A stretch of 64,000 bases of DNA. Origin: CBDCMJ01 sp965224325 (lineage in GTDB: Bacteria; Chloroflexota; Dehalococcoidia; Lucifugimonadales; UBA3495). The position numbers and the translations under genes were made by a program. The stretch is from positions 124,001-188,000 of the forward strand of contig CBDCYT010000007.1 in NCBI GenBank assembly GCA_965224325.1. Reading direction: 5' to 3'. The notes beneath the pieces are model-generated. The model had not been told where the DNA came from. It ran no database searches and saw nothing but the letters and a program-made list of their open reading frames with translations. Below are positions 52,128 through 60,706 of this stretch, in pieces. The stretch's first letter is position 1. Every line of letters begins with the position of its first letter.

Positions 52128-52906
52128 GCTTATCCGCGACCCCGTTGTCCGTGATACGGTTGTTCAAGGAACTCACCAGGCTAAACATAAGTCAAGCCTT
52201 GGGGAACTCAGACCGTCGAGAACATCCCGTATCTCCGGCCTCACTTGAGAGGGCCAGGCGAGCCAACCGGCCTGGCTAGGCCGCGACGTTTTCGGATGTT
52301 ACATGTTCAGCCCGGTAATGGCGCCATACCCATTTCACCCTGGCCTTAGCCCTCATGTTGCGAATGATTTGGAGCCGTCACAGGCCAGTCCTGTCGACCC
52401 CCACTTGAGCCTCCGCCCGAGCTTATCTCTATCCCGAGAACCACCCCCTAAATCGTCCCTCCGGTCTGTGGTTGGAGCGGCTGGCCGGCGCTCAGATTCG
52501 GGAAGCAGCTAACTTAGCGTTGAAGTCAGAAGACATAACAATTGGCCGAAATGCGTTGGGGTATTGCTTGAGTTGCGGTAAGTCACACTACTGTAAATGT
52601 TGATGGCATCCAGGAATAAACTCCTTTGGAGCAGGCTGCATGGAGCCAAAAGCTGGAGTAGTACGTATTTCAAGAATAGGCTCCAACGTAGATTTCACCA
52701 TTGACGGCTTGGCGTGCTTCAGCCACGGTGGTGGCCCGCTGCGGCAAGAGCGTCAAGCCCGTGGGAGAGGGACCCGACGGGACACGGAACGCGGCATGAC
52801 GCCGGTCCCCCCAGAAAATTTATGGACCTTGCCGTGGCGGGCCACCTCACCCTTCTTGAAGGATATAATGGGACTCCCGTGAATCTCCCATAAAAGGCGG
52901 TCCCCC
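52128..52906. other. Long intergenic region
   Basis: 779 bases with no recognisable gene, RNA or repeat. A TATAAT hexamer at about 52864 may be part of a promoter for the deacetylase gene, but no matching -35 is evident. Confidence 0.45.
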
Positions 52907-53800
52907 TTGATACGTGATCTGGTAGGTTACGGCTCCAATCCGCCGGTGGTCGAGTGGCCCGGCAAAGCCCGGATTGCCGTGTCAATGGTGGTCAACTACG
53001 AGGAAGGCGCTGAGTACTCCACGCTGGACGGTGACGCGCACCACGAGACTAACGGCGAAGTCCCCTCACCGGTGCCGCTGGACCAACGCGACATGTTCAA
53101 CGAGTCTTTCTTTGAATACGGCAGCAGGGTGGGCGTTTGGAGGCTGCTGGACCTGCTGGACCGGTATCAAGCGCCTTCTACCTTCTTCTGCTGCGCCCTG
53201 GCCCTGGAACGGAATCCGGAGGCGGCCAGGCAGATTGTGGCCCGGGGGCATGAGATCTGCGGCCACGGTTATCGCTGGGAAGAGCAACACCTGATGAGCC
53301 GGGACCAGGAACGTCAATCCATTCACAAGGCGGTTGAATCGCTGACCCGCACCACCGGGCAGCGGCCGGTGGGTTGGTTCACCCGTTACGGGGCCAGCGA
53401 GAACACCCGCGAGCTGGTCGCGGCCGAGGGGGGGTTCATCTACGACAGCGGGGCCATGAACGACGACATTCCTTACTACACGACCGTCGACGGCAAGCCC
53501 TGGCTGGTGGTGCCCTACAGCATGGAGACCAACGACGCCCGTTTTTGGCGAGGTGGCTTGGTCAGCGTGGCCGACTTTTACGAGTACCTGAAAGACACCT
53601 TTGACTGCCTGTTCCAGGAGGGATTGGACCACCCCAAGATGATGTCGGTAGGCCTCCACTGCCGCATCGCCGGTCGTCCCGCCCGCTCTATGGCGGTGCA
53701 GCGGTTCCTGGAATACGCCCGGGGATTTCCCGGCGTCTGGTTCGCCCGCCGGGATGAGATCGCCCGTTGGTGGCTGGAACATTACCCTCCTCCGGCTTAA
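52907..53800 (+). CDS. Polysaccharide deacetylase family protein (allantoinase/PuuE-like)
   Basis: 297 residues from a TTG with AAAGGCGG six bases upstream. NodB fold: ARIAVSMVVNYEEGAEYS (PuuE-like opening), APSTFFCCALALERNP, the metal region HEICGHGYRWEEQHLM, PVGWFTRYGASENTRELVA and VVPYSMETNDARFW. Overall it looks like PuuE allantoinase or related amide hydrolases more than a cell-wall deacetylase; no export signal is present. Followed by a broken D-aminoacylase fragment, then a full D-aminoacylase gene. Confidence 0.87.
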   Translation: MIRDLVGYGSNPPVVEWPGKARIAVSMVVNYEEGAEYSTLDGDAHHETNGEVPSPVPLDQRDMFNESFFEYGSRVGVWRLLDLLDRYQAPSTFFCCALALERNPEAARQIVARGHEICGHGYRWEEQHLMSRDQERQSIHKAVESLTRTTGQRPVGWFTRYGASENTRELVAAEGGFIYDSGAMNDDIPYYTTVDGKPWLVVPYSMETNDARFWRGGLVSVADFYEYLKDTFDCLFQEGLDHPKMMSVGLHCRIAGRPARSMAVQRFLEYARGFPGVWFARRDEIARWWLEHYPPPA

Positions 53801-53821
53801 CTCCTGGGCCTAATCCCCGGG

Positions 53822-54048
53822 CCGGCATCATGGTCTACGACATGGGCAAGGTGGGCCTGCTGTACGAGAGGTTTATCTACGGCACTGACTTCCCAGCCGT
53901 TGACTTCCCAGGCGGCGCGGGCCGGCTCATCCAGAAGGCCATGGGGCTGCGCTACAAGATTGTGAACGGCGCGGTTACCTTTGAGGGCAATGATTGCACC
54001 TGGGCGCTGCCTGGCAAATTGCACCGAAGCTATAACAACGTGAGCTAA
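53822..54048 (+). pseudogene. 3'-end fragment of a D-aminoacylase gene
   Basis: The frame from ATG 53830 encodes 72 residues matching the last 67 residues of the D-aminoacylase encoded at 54472-56190; by eye 48 of 67 aligned residues are identical, including GLLYER, RLIQK, GLRY, VTFEGNDCT and ALPGK. Five extra residues come from a 15-base tandem duplication (GACTTCCCAG repeated near 53889-53913). The remaining 500 residues of the enzyme are missing, so this is a remnant of a duplicated or recombined gene. Confidence 0.88.
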
Positions 54049-54471
54049 GCCACTGGTTAGTTGAGCGAGGACCACGGGAGATGTTCCTAGGACAAAGGGC
54101 GGCCCCTTGCATGATCCAATATTCCCGCTTAACGTGACGCAGGCGACGCGGCCGGTAGTTGGGAATTACCTCATACTTCCGATGTTCAAGGCCACGTCCC
54201 AGGCGAGTAATCACCGTATTCTCAATAATCGCAATGGTCCTCCAAGAATTGCTCTCCGATTTGGTTGATGAGTCTCTTGCCCGGCGCCCGGGTTCTTGCC
54301 GAAAACTTACAGCCCCTTGCGGACTGGACGTTCCTCGTGTAGACTGTGCTGGATAAAAACTAGTATGCTCATAGTAGGGCTAACCAGCCTCCATAGGGCA
54401 TTTCTTTCAGGGCGCTAGCCAGCGTTATGTATCGAGCAGCTTGAACGGCGAAACATATAGGAGGATATGGC
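54049..54471. other. Intergenic region
   Basis: 423 bases between the fragment and the D-aminoacylase gene. No RNA gene, repeat or clear promoter recognised. Confidence 0.4.
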
Positions 54472-56190
54472 ATGGCTGAATACGACATGGTCATTCGGGG
54501 CGGGACTATCGTTGATGGTACCGGCATCCCCAGCCACAAGGCCGATCTGGCCATCAAAGACGGGCGTGTAGCCAAGATCAGCGGAAGAATCCCCGCGGGA
54601 GGCGCCAAAGAGATCGACGCCAGTGGCTGCATTGTGGCCCCAGGCGCTATCGACCTGCATACCCACTACGACGCCCAACTCAACTGGGACCCGTATGCCA
54701 CGCTCTCTGGGTGGTTTGGAGTCACCTCCCTGACCATAGGCCAGTGCGGCTTCGGGTTTGCACCCACTAGGGCCGCAGACCGGGACCTAAACATGCGGAT
54801 GATGAACCGCATCGAGGCCATCCCCTTGGAGTCCATGCGGCAAGGTCTGCGGTGGGACTGGGAGACCTTCCCGGAGTACATGGATAGCCTGGATAAGCAA
54901 GGCTTGGGCGTCAACGTAGGCGCACTGGTACCCTTCTCGCCGCTCCGGGGCTACGTGTTGGGCATGATTCCGGCCCGGGAACGGACCTCGGTCAACGAGG
55001 CCGAACTGAACCAGATGAAGCAGATCATGCACGACGGGATGAAGGCCGGCGCCTTCGGCATCTCCGCCGATGCGAACCAAGAAGACCGGTGTGAAGATGG
55101 CAGCGCCCTTCCCAGCCACGTGGCCTCCAAGGAAGAGTTCATGGCTATGGCCGAAGTCATGGGCGACTTCGGGGTAGGCCACATCGGCTGGACTCTGGGT
55201 CTTGGACACGACGAGGATACTCTCAGTGACTACCGGGAACTGTTGGCCCAGATGGCCCGGGTCAGCGGACGCCCGCTTCACTTTGAAGGCGGCAACGCCC
55301 CCGCGGACTGGTTCGAGTCGGCTCGCGCCGAAGGCCTCAACATGATCCTTCAAGAGGTCTGCATGGAAGTCGAGGCAGAGTTTACTTTGGCCGAGTATAA
55401 CCTCTTCGACTATATGCCCAATTGGGTGAATCCCCTGGTGGGCAGCGCCGAAGAACGAGCGGCTAAGCTCCGGGATCCCGCGGTCCGCGCCGGCATGAAG
55501 GCGGACGTAGACGGTGGTCCCGCCGGCCCAGAGGGCAACAGAATGGTCCAAATGGCCAGCGACCGGACCGACTGGACTCGCTTCAGGGTCATGGAGGTCG
55601 CCAACGAGCGAAACCACAACTACGAAGGAATGAGCATCGCTCAGATCGCCGACCAGGAAAACAAGCATCCCGTGGACGCCCTGTTGGACCTGGCGCTAGA
55701 CGAGGACCTGCAGACCGAGTTTATTCACCTCGTTGCCTTCGGCGACGAGAAAAAGGTCGAGCAGGCCATCATGCATCCCTATGGGCACATTTCCGTCTCT
55801 GATGGTGGAGCACACACCAGATACCTGACGGTCAGCACCTGGCCTATCTACTTCCTAAGCCATTGGATCCGCGATAGGCAGTTGATGAGCGTCGAGGCGG
55901 CCCACCAGAAGATGAGCGCTTTCCCGGCTTGGTTCACCGACTTCAAAAACCGTGGAACCCTGCGTCTGGGAGATTGGGCCGATGTCATCGTCTATAACAT
56001 GGACGAGCTGGGTCTACTGTACGAGAGGCCCATATTCGACACCGACTTCCCCGGTGGCGAGCGCCGGCTCATCCAAAAGCCCACTGGGCTGCGCTACACC
56101 CTCGTCAACGGTGAGGTCACCTTTGAGGGCAACGACTGCACCGGTGCGCTACCCGGCAAGCTGCTCCGCAGCTATGACATGGTAAGCTAA
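54472..56190 (+). CDS. N-acyl-D-amino-acid deacylase (D-aminoacylase) family
   Basis: 572 residues, amidohydrolase type 3. Starts YDMVIRGGTIVDGTGIP and GAIDLHTHYDAQLNWDP with the H-x-H metal site, then TIGQCGFGFAPTR, which holds the Cys ligand region, GAFGISADAN, IAQIADQENKHPVDALLDL and the late metal/catalytic ISVSDGGAHTRYL. The closing segment RLGDWADVIVYNMDELG returns to the small beta-domain. Such enzymes remove acyl groups from D-amino acids or act on related N-acyl compounds. AGGAGGATATGGC precedes the ATG. Strong terminator downstream. Confidence 0.9.
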   Translation: MAEYDMVIRGGTIVDGTGIPSHKADLAIKDGRVAKISGRIPAGGAKEIDASGCIVAPGAIDLHTHYDAQLNWDPYATLSGWFGVTSLTIGQCGFGFAPTRAADRDLNMRMMNRIEAIPLESMRQGLRWDWETFPEYMDSLDKQGLGVNVGALVPFSPLRGYVLGMIPARERTSVNEAELNQMKQIMHDGMKAGAFGISADANQEDRCEDGSALPSHVASKEEFMAMAEVMGDFGVGHIGWTLGLGHDEDTLSDYRELLAQMARVSGRPLHFEGGNAPADWFESARAEGLNMILQEVCMEVEAEFTLAEYNLFDYMPNWVNPLVGSAEERAAKLRDPAVRAGMKADVDGGPAGPEGNRMVQMASDRTDWTRFRVMEVANERNHNYEGMSIAQIADQENKHPVDALLDLALDEDLQTEFIHLVAFGDEKKVEQAIMHPYGHISVSDGGAHTRYLTVSTWPIYFLSHWIRDRQLMSVEAAHQKMSAFPAWFTDFKNRGTLRLGDWADVIVYNMDELGLLYERPIFDTDFPGGERRLIQKPTGLRYTLVNGEVTFEGNDCTGALPGKLLRSYDMVS

Positions 56191-56219
56191 GCTGCCTGCC
56201 ATAAACCCGGATACCAGCG

Positions 56220-56252
56220 GAGGCCGCCCTTGAAGGGCGGCCTCTTTTTTTG
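56220..56252 (+). terminator. Intrinsic terminator after D-aminoacylase gene
   Basis: AGGCCGCCCT (56221-56230) pairs with AGGGCGGCCT (56234-56243), three-base loop, then CTTTTTTTG. It lies 30 bases after the stop codon and is the clearest rho-independent terminator of the window. Confidence 0.95.
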
Positions 56253-56460
56253 TTGCTCATCCCCTGATTAAGAAGGCGTATCGGCGTCCCTGCGCCTTGG
56301 GCAGCGGGTGCCCCGGATATGAAGTAGTTGACCCTAGATAGACATGACCCTAACACGGGTTCCGTGCGGTTTGTGAAGTTGGACTGACCTAGGATTACTT
56401 TAGGGAGAGGCGAGGATGACTAGGACTAATCGATAGCGCGAACAGGCGTCGGACGAAGCG

Positions 56461-56676
56461 GCTCAGCCACTGGTCTGGTGCGTCTGCATATTGCAGCTTG
56501 ACGCTGGGGAGTTCTATATCGGGCAGACCAATGACCTGCGGCTGCGGCTGTTGGAACACGGCGTCGGGGCTAGTGCTCAGGCCACAGTCAATAAACAGGG
56601 CAAGCCGACATGGTTTAGTCACACCCACGACAGAGAGTCAGAGAAGCAACTTGGTGAGCAAGCAAGGGTTTCTTAG
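56461..56676 (+). pseudogene. GIY-YIG nuclease-like remnant
   Basis: The open frame reads WCVCILQLDAGEFYIGQ and TNDLRLRLLEHG, the start of a GIY-YIG nuclease domain, then KPTWFSHTHDRESEKQLGEQ before a stop. No ATG precedes it; a stop codon lies at 56434 and the only candidates are CTG 56470 or TTG 56491, which would cut into the first strand. No ribosome site. It is either a decayed small nuclease gene or one with an unusual start. The rest of 56253-56958 shows nothing else. Confidence 0.6.
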
Positions 56677-56958
56677 CTCTGATTTACCCAGGAGTTTCTG
56701 GGAGATCACCGATGCTAGGCGCGACCACCTTTAGGTGCTAAGGATACTCTGAACAAGATTGGTGGGAGGTGGCATAGTAAGCGGGCAAACCCCGATGCCC
56801 ATGAAGGAACGAGAGTTGATGGCCTAACCACCATCCTCGGCCAGGCGCCACCCAAGGCCTAGGGTCCGAACTTCGTTCCTTCTATCCCCCTTCTATCCCG
56901 TTGAATTCCAAAGTTGACTGAACCCCAGCCTTCCGCCTATCCCAAAGTTAAAGTTGGC

Positions 56959-57855
56959 TTACTCCACGTGCTTGCGGATAAACTCGCCGCAGTGGTCTAT
57001 GGCTTGTTGTGCCTCGGGAAGGATTGGGGCGAACATCTGCCAAACGTGAGGCACGTCATCCCAAACTTCCAGGGTGACATCTACCCCTGCCGCCTTGGCG
57101 CGCTCAGCAAATCCTAGCGAGTCGTCAAGCAGCACCTCGGCCGTACCCACCTGCATGAGTAGAGGCGGCAACCCGCGCAAATCCGCATGGAAGGGAGACG
57201 CCAACGGGGTCTTCCGGTCCTTATCCCCCAGGTAGGCCATCGCCATGTTGTCCACCATGTCGCGGTCGATAATAGGGTCTTCCTCCGCTTTGGTGATAAA
57301 GGTGCCTCCGCTGTTGGTGAGGTCCGTCCACCCGGAATGCAAGATGCCGGCGGCTGGCATCGGTTCACCCGCGTAACGGAGTGCGACCAGGGTGGCCGCC
57401 GCCAATCCACCGCCTGCCGAATCGCCGCCGATGACGATGTTCGTATGCTTAATCCCGTTGAATAGGAGCCAACGGTACGCGGCTATGGAGTCCTCCAAGG
57501 CTGCAGGAAAAGGATGTTCGGGCGCCAAGCGGTAGTCCAATCCCAGGACCCGGGCTCCTGAGGCCTTGGACAATAGGGACAGAGGCACCCGGTGTGTGCG
57601 CATAGAGCCGATGATGTACCCCCCGCCGTGGAGATACACGAGGACCCGGTCCTCGTTTGCGTCGGGGCCATAGATCCATTCAGCGGTAACACCTCCCGCC
57701 CCTACGGGCTGGCACACTACATCGTCATCCAGCGGAAACTGGGCGGTGAACTGTTCGTACCACACGCGGAACTGGTCTACGCTTGTCAATGATTGTGTTT
57801 CAGCCTTGGCTGACCTGAACATGTTTATTGCTCTGTCCAACTCTGGACTAGCCAT
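56959..57855 (-). CDS. Alpha/beta hydrolase, HSL (hormone-sensitive lipase) family
   Basis: 298 residues. Oxyanion motif LHGGGYIIGS (HGGG at 76-79), nucleophile GDSAGG with Ser146, aspartate in the region after QVGTAEVLLDDS and histidine in WDDVPHVWQ. Also LDYRLAPEHPFPAALED, the usual HSL block. Cytoplasmic esterase of short-chain esters or lactones. AGGAGG precedes the ATG at 57855. Stands alone; divergent from the MBL-fold gene. Confidence 0.9.
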   Translation of the reverse strand: MASPELDRAINMFRSAKAETQSLTSVDQFRVWYEQFTAQFPLDDDVVCQPVGAGGVTAEWIYGPDANEDRVLVYLHGGGYIIGSMRTHRVPLSLLSKASGARVLGLDYRLAPEHPFPAALEDSIAAYRWLLFNGIKHTNIVIGGDSAGGGLAAATLVALRYAGEPMPAAGILHSGWTDLTNSGGTFITKAEEDPIIDRDMVDNMAMAYLGDKDRKTPLASPFHADLRGLPPLLMQVGTAEVLLDDSLGFAERAKAAGVDVTLEVWDDVPHVWQMFAPILPEAQQAIDHCGEFIRKHVE

Positions 57856-58349
57856 CTGCAGCCTCCTGTCGTAGCTACTCTCAGGAATACGCCGACATTA
57901 TAACCGTATCTTACGCATGTATACAGCACCTCTTGTGAGGGGCATTGGCGCGTCGCGCAACAGCCTGTGGGGCCGGGTTTAGCTCTTAAAGGCCGCTCTT
58001 CCAAGGATATCGGATATCCATTACAATACCCACGGTCTACATCGCTCGGCTTATATCATTCTGTTGGCGCAATACACTGCGCCCTAGAGCCAGTAAATAG
58101 CCGTTTCCGAAGGTCTAATAGACGCCATCACGACGCCTCCTGCGAAGGTATCCTCGTCCGCCTCGACGGTCTTGCCGGCATCGAAGGCGGTGGCCGCCAG
58201 CGGGCCGCCGGACCTGTGGGTCAAGACCGTCGCTTCACACTAAATTCTCTGGGGAAATAATCCGGAGAGTCTCTGGGGGAATAATCAGGAGAGATGGACA
58301 GGCGCCGGCGCTTGGGCCGCTGCCGGCATCCCGATTAAGGAGCAATGAA
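57856..58349. other. Intergenic region between divergent genes
   Basis: 494 bases. A short direct repeat, TCTGGGGGAATAATC-like, occurs twice near 58249-58288. No gene recognised; probably divergent promoters. Confidence 0.45.
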
Positions 58350-59189
58350 ATGGCCGGAAACAAACTGAGCGTCGGCAATGTGGAGATCACGTCTTTATCG
58401 GATGGTCTTCTAGAGTTCGACGTGTGTAATTTCTTCCCCTCTATTCCTGAAGAACACTGGAGCCCCTATTCAAGCCACTTGACCGAGGACCACAAAGTTA
58501 GTTTCAATCTGGCTTGTTTCCTGATCCGCTCCGATGGTAAGACCATCATTGTTGACACCGGTCTTGGACCCAAGCCAGCCGGTGCTCCGGAGACCCCGTG
58601 GGGGGAGCTTCTTGACGATTTCAAAACCCATGGCGTCAGGCCCGAAGACGTGGACATGGTGGTCATGACCCATCTCCACCGTGATCACGTGGGCTGAAAT
58701 TTGCGCCAAAGGGACGGTAAGTACGAACCGACTTTCCCCAACGCCAGGTATTGGCTGAGTTCCAAAGACTGGGAAGCGTGCCATAATCCGGAGTTGGTGC
58801 CGGACCGGTTCCCAAATGCGCCCGAGTGCGTTTGGCCCCTGGGAGAGTTGGACGTGATCGAATTTATGCACGGAGAAATGGCGCTGACCAGTGAATTGAC
58901 GTCTCTGCCTACTCCGGGCCACACCCCGGGTCACATGAGCATTATGATAAACTCCCAGGGTCAAAGGGGCATCGTGTTAGGGGATGTGCTTCACAACACG
59001 GTGCAGATTCACGAGACGGATTGGGTATCCAGGGCGGACATAGACCCAGACCAGACTAGGATAACCCGGCGGTCCCTGGTGGAGCGGCTGGAACAGGAGG
59101 GCATGACTGTGGCTGCGGTGCATCTGGAGGCCCCCGGGTTTGGGAAAATAGTGCGGCTCCAGGACCGCCGCGTGTGGCAGGCCTTGTAG
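58350..59189 (+). pseudogene. MBL-fold metallo-hydrolase interrupted by one in-frame TGA
   Basis: ATG 58350 (AAGGAG upstream) opens a metallo-beta-lactamase fold: ITSLSDGLLEFDV, FLIRSDGKTIIVDTGLG, then MTHLHRDHVG with the metal motif. Codon 58695-58697 is TGA, after which the same frame continues from 58698 to 59189 with YEPTFPNARYWLSSKDWEA, LPTPGHTPGHMSI, GIVLGDVLHN and VAAVHLEAPGFGKI, completing the fold. Relatives have tryptophan after DHVG, so a TGG-to-TGA change explains the break. TGA is a normal stop elsewhere here. It may be a new nonsense mutation or sequence error; without readthrough, only a 115-residue piece is made. Lies directly upstream of the molybdenum hydroxylase genes. Confidence 0.88.
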
Positions 59190-59205
59190 CTCTTCCGGAG
59201 GACCA

Positions 59206-60129
59206 ATGTCTAGATTCGAATATTTGGAGCCGCGCAGTCTGAGGCAAGCGGTTTCCTTGTTGGAACGCAATGGCGATCAAGCCCGCATCGTCGCCGGGTC
59301 TACCGATTTTCTAGTGCGATGGCGGCAACGGACATGGCAGCCCAAATACGTGGTCAACATCGGCCATATACCCGGCTTGGGCAGGATTTCCTTTAGCGCC
59401 CGCAACGGTCTTCGCCTGGGGACCTTGGTGACTATACAAACTCTGGAGTCCCATCCGGTCATACGCCAACGGTATCCCGCCTTGGCCGCCGCCGCCGCCA
59501 CCTTCGCAGGGGTGCAGATCAGGAACCTGGCCACGGTTGGCGGCAACGTGTCCAACGCGTCCCCCGCTGGGGATACTCTTCCCGCTCTACTGGCGTTTGA
59601 GACCCAATGCCAAATAGTAGGACCGGAAGGAGAACGGTCGATCCCCCTAGACCAATTTTTCACCGGGCCCGGAGCCACGGTACTTGAGAGAGGTGAGATT
59701 TTAACTGAGCTAAGGTTGCCTCCTCCCGCGCGAGGGACCGGCTCGCTTTACATAAAGCACAGCCCAAGGGGCGCCATGGACATAGCCACCCTCGGGGTGG
59801 CGTCGGTAGTGTCCCTGGAGAATAGAGGCTTGGTATGCCGTGACGCCCGAATAGCTATGGGAGCGGTAGCCCCCACCCCGCTCCGGGCCTACTCCGCCGA
59901 AGATTTGCTTCGCGGCCAAACCATTAGCCCCGAGTTGCTGCGGGCGGCCGCCGAGGAAGCCCAACGCTGCTCCACGCCCATAGACGACATACGCGGGACA
60001 GCAGCCCACCGGAGGGCCATTGTAGGAGTGCTGGTGGCGAGGACCCTGGAACGGGCCATCTCCATGGCGCAAACAGGTCCGGTCCCGTTCCAACTGCAAC
60101 GGCGTTTGGCTGTAGAAGCCGAGTATTAG
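59206..60129 (+). CDS. Molybdenum hydroxylase FAD subunit (CoxM-like)
   Basis: 307 residues. FAD-binding PCMH-type domain of the xanthine dehydrogenase family: ARIVAGSTDFLVRWRQ, VVNIGHIPGLGRIS, GVQIRNLATVGGNVSNASPAGD (FAD contacts) and PALLAFETQC, then the CO-dehydrogenase flavoprotein C-terminal domain. It passes electrons from the iron-sulfur subunit to an acceptor. GGAGGACCA precedes the ATG. First of three genes in order M-S-L, with 41- and 71-base gaps. Confidence 0.92.
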   Translation: MSRFEYLEPRSLRQAVSLLERNGDQARIVAGSTDFLVRWRQRTWQPKYVVNIGHIPGLGRISFSARNGLRLGTLVTIQTLESHPVIRQRYPALAAAAATFAGVQIRNLATVGGNVSNASPAGDTLPALLAFETQCQIVGPEGERSIPLDQFFTGPGATVLERGEILTELRLPPPARGTGSLYIKHSPRGAMDIATLGVASVVSLENRGLVCRDARIAMGAVAPTPLRAYSAEDLLRGQTISPELLRAAAEEAQRCSTPIDDIRGTAAHRRAIVGVLVARTLERAISMAQTGPVPFQLQRRLAVEAEY

Positions 60130-60170
60130 CGCCGGGGCAATCCCACATTATTTCCGATGAGAAAGGGTAC

Positions 60171-60635
60171 ATGAAAAAGCAGCTGCAACTAACCGTCAAC
60201 GGCCAACTCCGGCAGGTCTTCGTTGAGCCTTTCTATTCCTTGCTAGACGCGTTGCGCGACGGGCTCCACATGACCGGCGCCAAGAAGGGGTGCGACGAAG
60301 GAGATTGCGGCGCCTGCACAGTGATCCTCAACGGCAAGCCGGTCACGTCATGCATGGTGCTGGCGCTCAGCGCTCACGACGCGGAGGTGACCACTATCGA
60401 AGGCCTCGAGTCCAGGAACGAGCTGCACCCGGTGCAGCAAGCATTCGTGGACCATGGCGGCCTCCAATGCGGGTTCTGCACTCCGGGCTTGGTTATGGCC
60501 GCTACGGCTCTACTAGAGGAAAACCCCGCTCCCACCGAGGAAGAGGTGAAGATTGCCATCGGCGGCAACCTCTGCCGTTGCACCGGCTATTCTAAAGTCG
60601 TGGAAGCCATCATGGCCGCGGCCCGGCCCGGGTAA
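60171..60635 (+). CDS. Molybdenum hydroxylase 2Fe-2S subunit (CoxS-like)
   Basis: 154 residues with both clusters: plant-type ferredoxin Cys41, 46, 49, 61 (GCDEGDCGACTV and SCMVL) and the helical-domain Cys100, 103, 135, 137 (CGFCTPG and NLCRCTGY). Transfers electrons between the molybdenum and FAD subunits. Typical length for the family. Middle gene of the three-subunit set. Confidence 0.95.
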   Translation: MKKQLQLTVNGQLRQVFVEPFYSLLDALRDGLHMTGAKKGCDEGDCGACTVILNGKPVTSCMVLALSAHDAEVTTIEGLESRNELHPVQQAFVDHGGLQCGFCTPGLVMAATALLEENPAPTEEEVKIAIGGNLCRCTGYSKVVEAIMAAARPG

Positions 60636-60648
60636 CGCGTCTTAACCC

Positions 60649-60686
60649 GCCTGAGTACGGGACCGTTGCCTGAGTACGGGACCATT
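60649..60686 (+). repeat. Two 19-bp tandem units before the molybdenum subunit gene
   Basis: GCCTGAGTACGGGACCGTT (60649-60667) is followed at once by the same unit with one change (60668-60686). They lie in the 71-base gap between the 2Fe-2S and molybdenum subunit genes, next to the AAGGAGGAG ribosome site. Confidence 0.85.
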
Positions 60687-60706
60687 GAACAAGGAGGAGA
60701 CATCTA

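Noticed and set aside
58695..58697. Selenocysteine or reassigned TGA
   Set aside because: The position is a conserved Trp, not Cys; no SECIS-like hairpin was recognised directly after it, and other genes here (purH, yidD, the aminotransferase) end in TGA.
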